A DNA stretch of 35,304 nt, from contig NZ_BCYZ01000048.1 of assembly GCF_001598455.1 (NCBI RefSeq), positions 1 to 35,304 of the forward strand, written 5' to 3'. This document shows, piece by piece, positions 34,867 through 35,304 of this stretch. The translations under genes and the position numbers were made by a program. Each line of letters opens with the position of its first letter. Positions within the stretch are counted from its first letter, which is position 1. The DNA comes from Sphingomonas pruni NBRC 15498. GTDB lineage: Bacteria > Pseudomonadota > Alphaproteobacteria > Sphingomonadales > Sphingomonadaceae. The notes beneath the pieces were generated by a model, which saw only the letters and a program-made list of their open reading frames with translations, was not told where the DNA came from and did not search any database.

Positions 34867-35067
34867 CGCATTGGCTCCGACGACTCAAGCGGGAGCGTTC
34901 CTGCTGCTCTCAATCGCCAGCCTGCTCGAATTCGGGAACGCCGACGACGACTCGCTCCATAGCACAGCAATGCGACACTTGCGTTGACGTAGAGCAGCGT
35001 CGCGATTGCGCCCTTTGCACGTGTTACCCATGGAAAATCGGCAAAACCCACGTTATTGGCGCGTTTC

Positions 35068-35304
35068 ATGAGCGACTCCACCGCGCGGCCCGTCGATTAT
35101 TCGCGGGTATTCACCCAGGCGATCGACCGGCTGCATGCCGAGGGGCGGTATCGCGTGTTCATCGACATCCTGCGCAACAAGGGGATGTTTCCCAATGCGC
35201 GGTGTTTTGCCGGGCACAATGGGCCGATGCCGATCACGGTGTGGTGCTCGAACGATTATCTGGCGATGGGTCAGCACCCCAAGGTGATCGCGGCGATGGA
35301 GGAA
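35068..35304 (+). CDS. hemA: 5-aminolevulinate synthase, N-terminal part
   Basis: The start of the PLP enzyme that joins glycine and succinyl-CoA to 5-aminolevulinate, the C4 route to haem used by alphaproteobacteria. Seventy-nine codons are present before the window ends, with no stop. YSRVFTQAIDRLHAEGRYRV, FIDILRNKG, FPNARCFAGHNG and VWCSNDYLAMGQHPKVI are strongly conserved in ALAS, and CSNDYL is the shared motif of the alpha-oxoamine synthase family. No Shine-Dalgarno sequence is seen before ATG 35068. The 200 bases upstream (34867-35067) have lower GC and no other supported gene; its promoter should lie there. Confidence 0.95.
   Translation, partial: MSDSTARPVDYSRVFTQAIDRLHAEGRYRVFIDILRNKGMFPNARCFAGHNGPMPITVWCSNDYLAMGQHPKVIAAMEE

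Noticed and set aside
34830..35069. Minus-strand frame starting MKRANNVGFADF with one hydrophobic stretch
   Set aside because: Its ATG overlaps that of hemA on the other strand, it has no ribosome site, and its 3' part is antisense-shifted over the better supported 57-residue gene.

Overview
This is a GC-rich stretch of chromosome from an alphaproteobacterium, most likely a sphingomonad (Sphingomonas or a close relative). The evidence is the mix of genes: a MipZ division-site ATPase, a 5-aminolevulinate synthase of the C4 (Shemin) type, plsY-dprA-topA in one run, a type 5 uracil-DNA glycosylase, a UbiH-type hydroxylase, and several palindromic intergenic repeats of the kind common in sphingomonad genomes. 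There is no phage, plasmid, integrase, transposase or CRISPR array. About 36 protein genes and one tRNA are present. Most are housekeeping or common accessory genes, and I found no large unknown gene cluster.

Layout. 1-7.2 kb: UbiH-type monooxygenase, a small iron-permease-like membrane protein, N-carbamoylputrescine amidase, glutathione S-transferase, an ECF sigma factor with a SnoaL-like tail, a small proline-rich membrane protein, an ArsR-SRPBCC pair behind two matching operators, UdgB facing FolK, and a DUF4190-like membrane protein. 7.2-13.7 kb: tRNA-Lys, a structured repeat, GalE, MsrA, aquaporin Z, Sua5/TsaC, and an acyl-CoA dehydrogenase overlapping an arylamine N-acetyltransferase. 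13.7-17.5 kb: an AT-richer patch with an unassigned six-to-seven-helix membrane protein, then a GT-C-like glycosyltransferase, a YtrA-type GntR regulator and a nitroreductase. 17.6-24.8 kb: POT peptide transporter, NnrU, aldo/keto reductase coupled to a divergent SDF-family symporter, GlmM and a DEDDh exonuclease.

24.9-35.3 kb: a MITE-like repeat, phosphomannomutase/phosphoglucomutase, MipZ with a membrane-anchored J-domain protein, PanC, a Sel1-like small protein behind a CtrA-like box, TopA, a small four-helix membrane protein, DprA, PlsY, glutamate racemase, a 57-residue small protein, and the start of hemA running off the right edge.

Several genes serve the envelope and cell cycle (glmM, murI, galE, pgm, plsY, mipZ), genome upkeep (topA, dprA, udgB, the exonuclease) or cofactor synthesis (ubiH, folK, panC, hemA). 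The points most worth a second look are small-scale: the tandem ArsR operators on what looks like a leaderless promoter, a 10-codon leader ORF coupled to a membrane gene between dprA and topA, a tRNA-Lys with two mismatched anticodon-stem pairs, the MipZ/J-protein pair, the CtrA-like site, and the 57-residue protein beside hemA.
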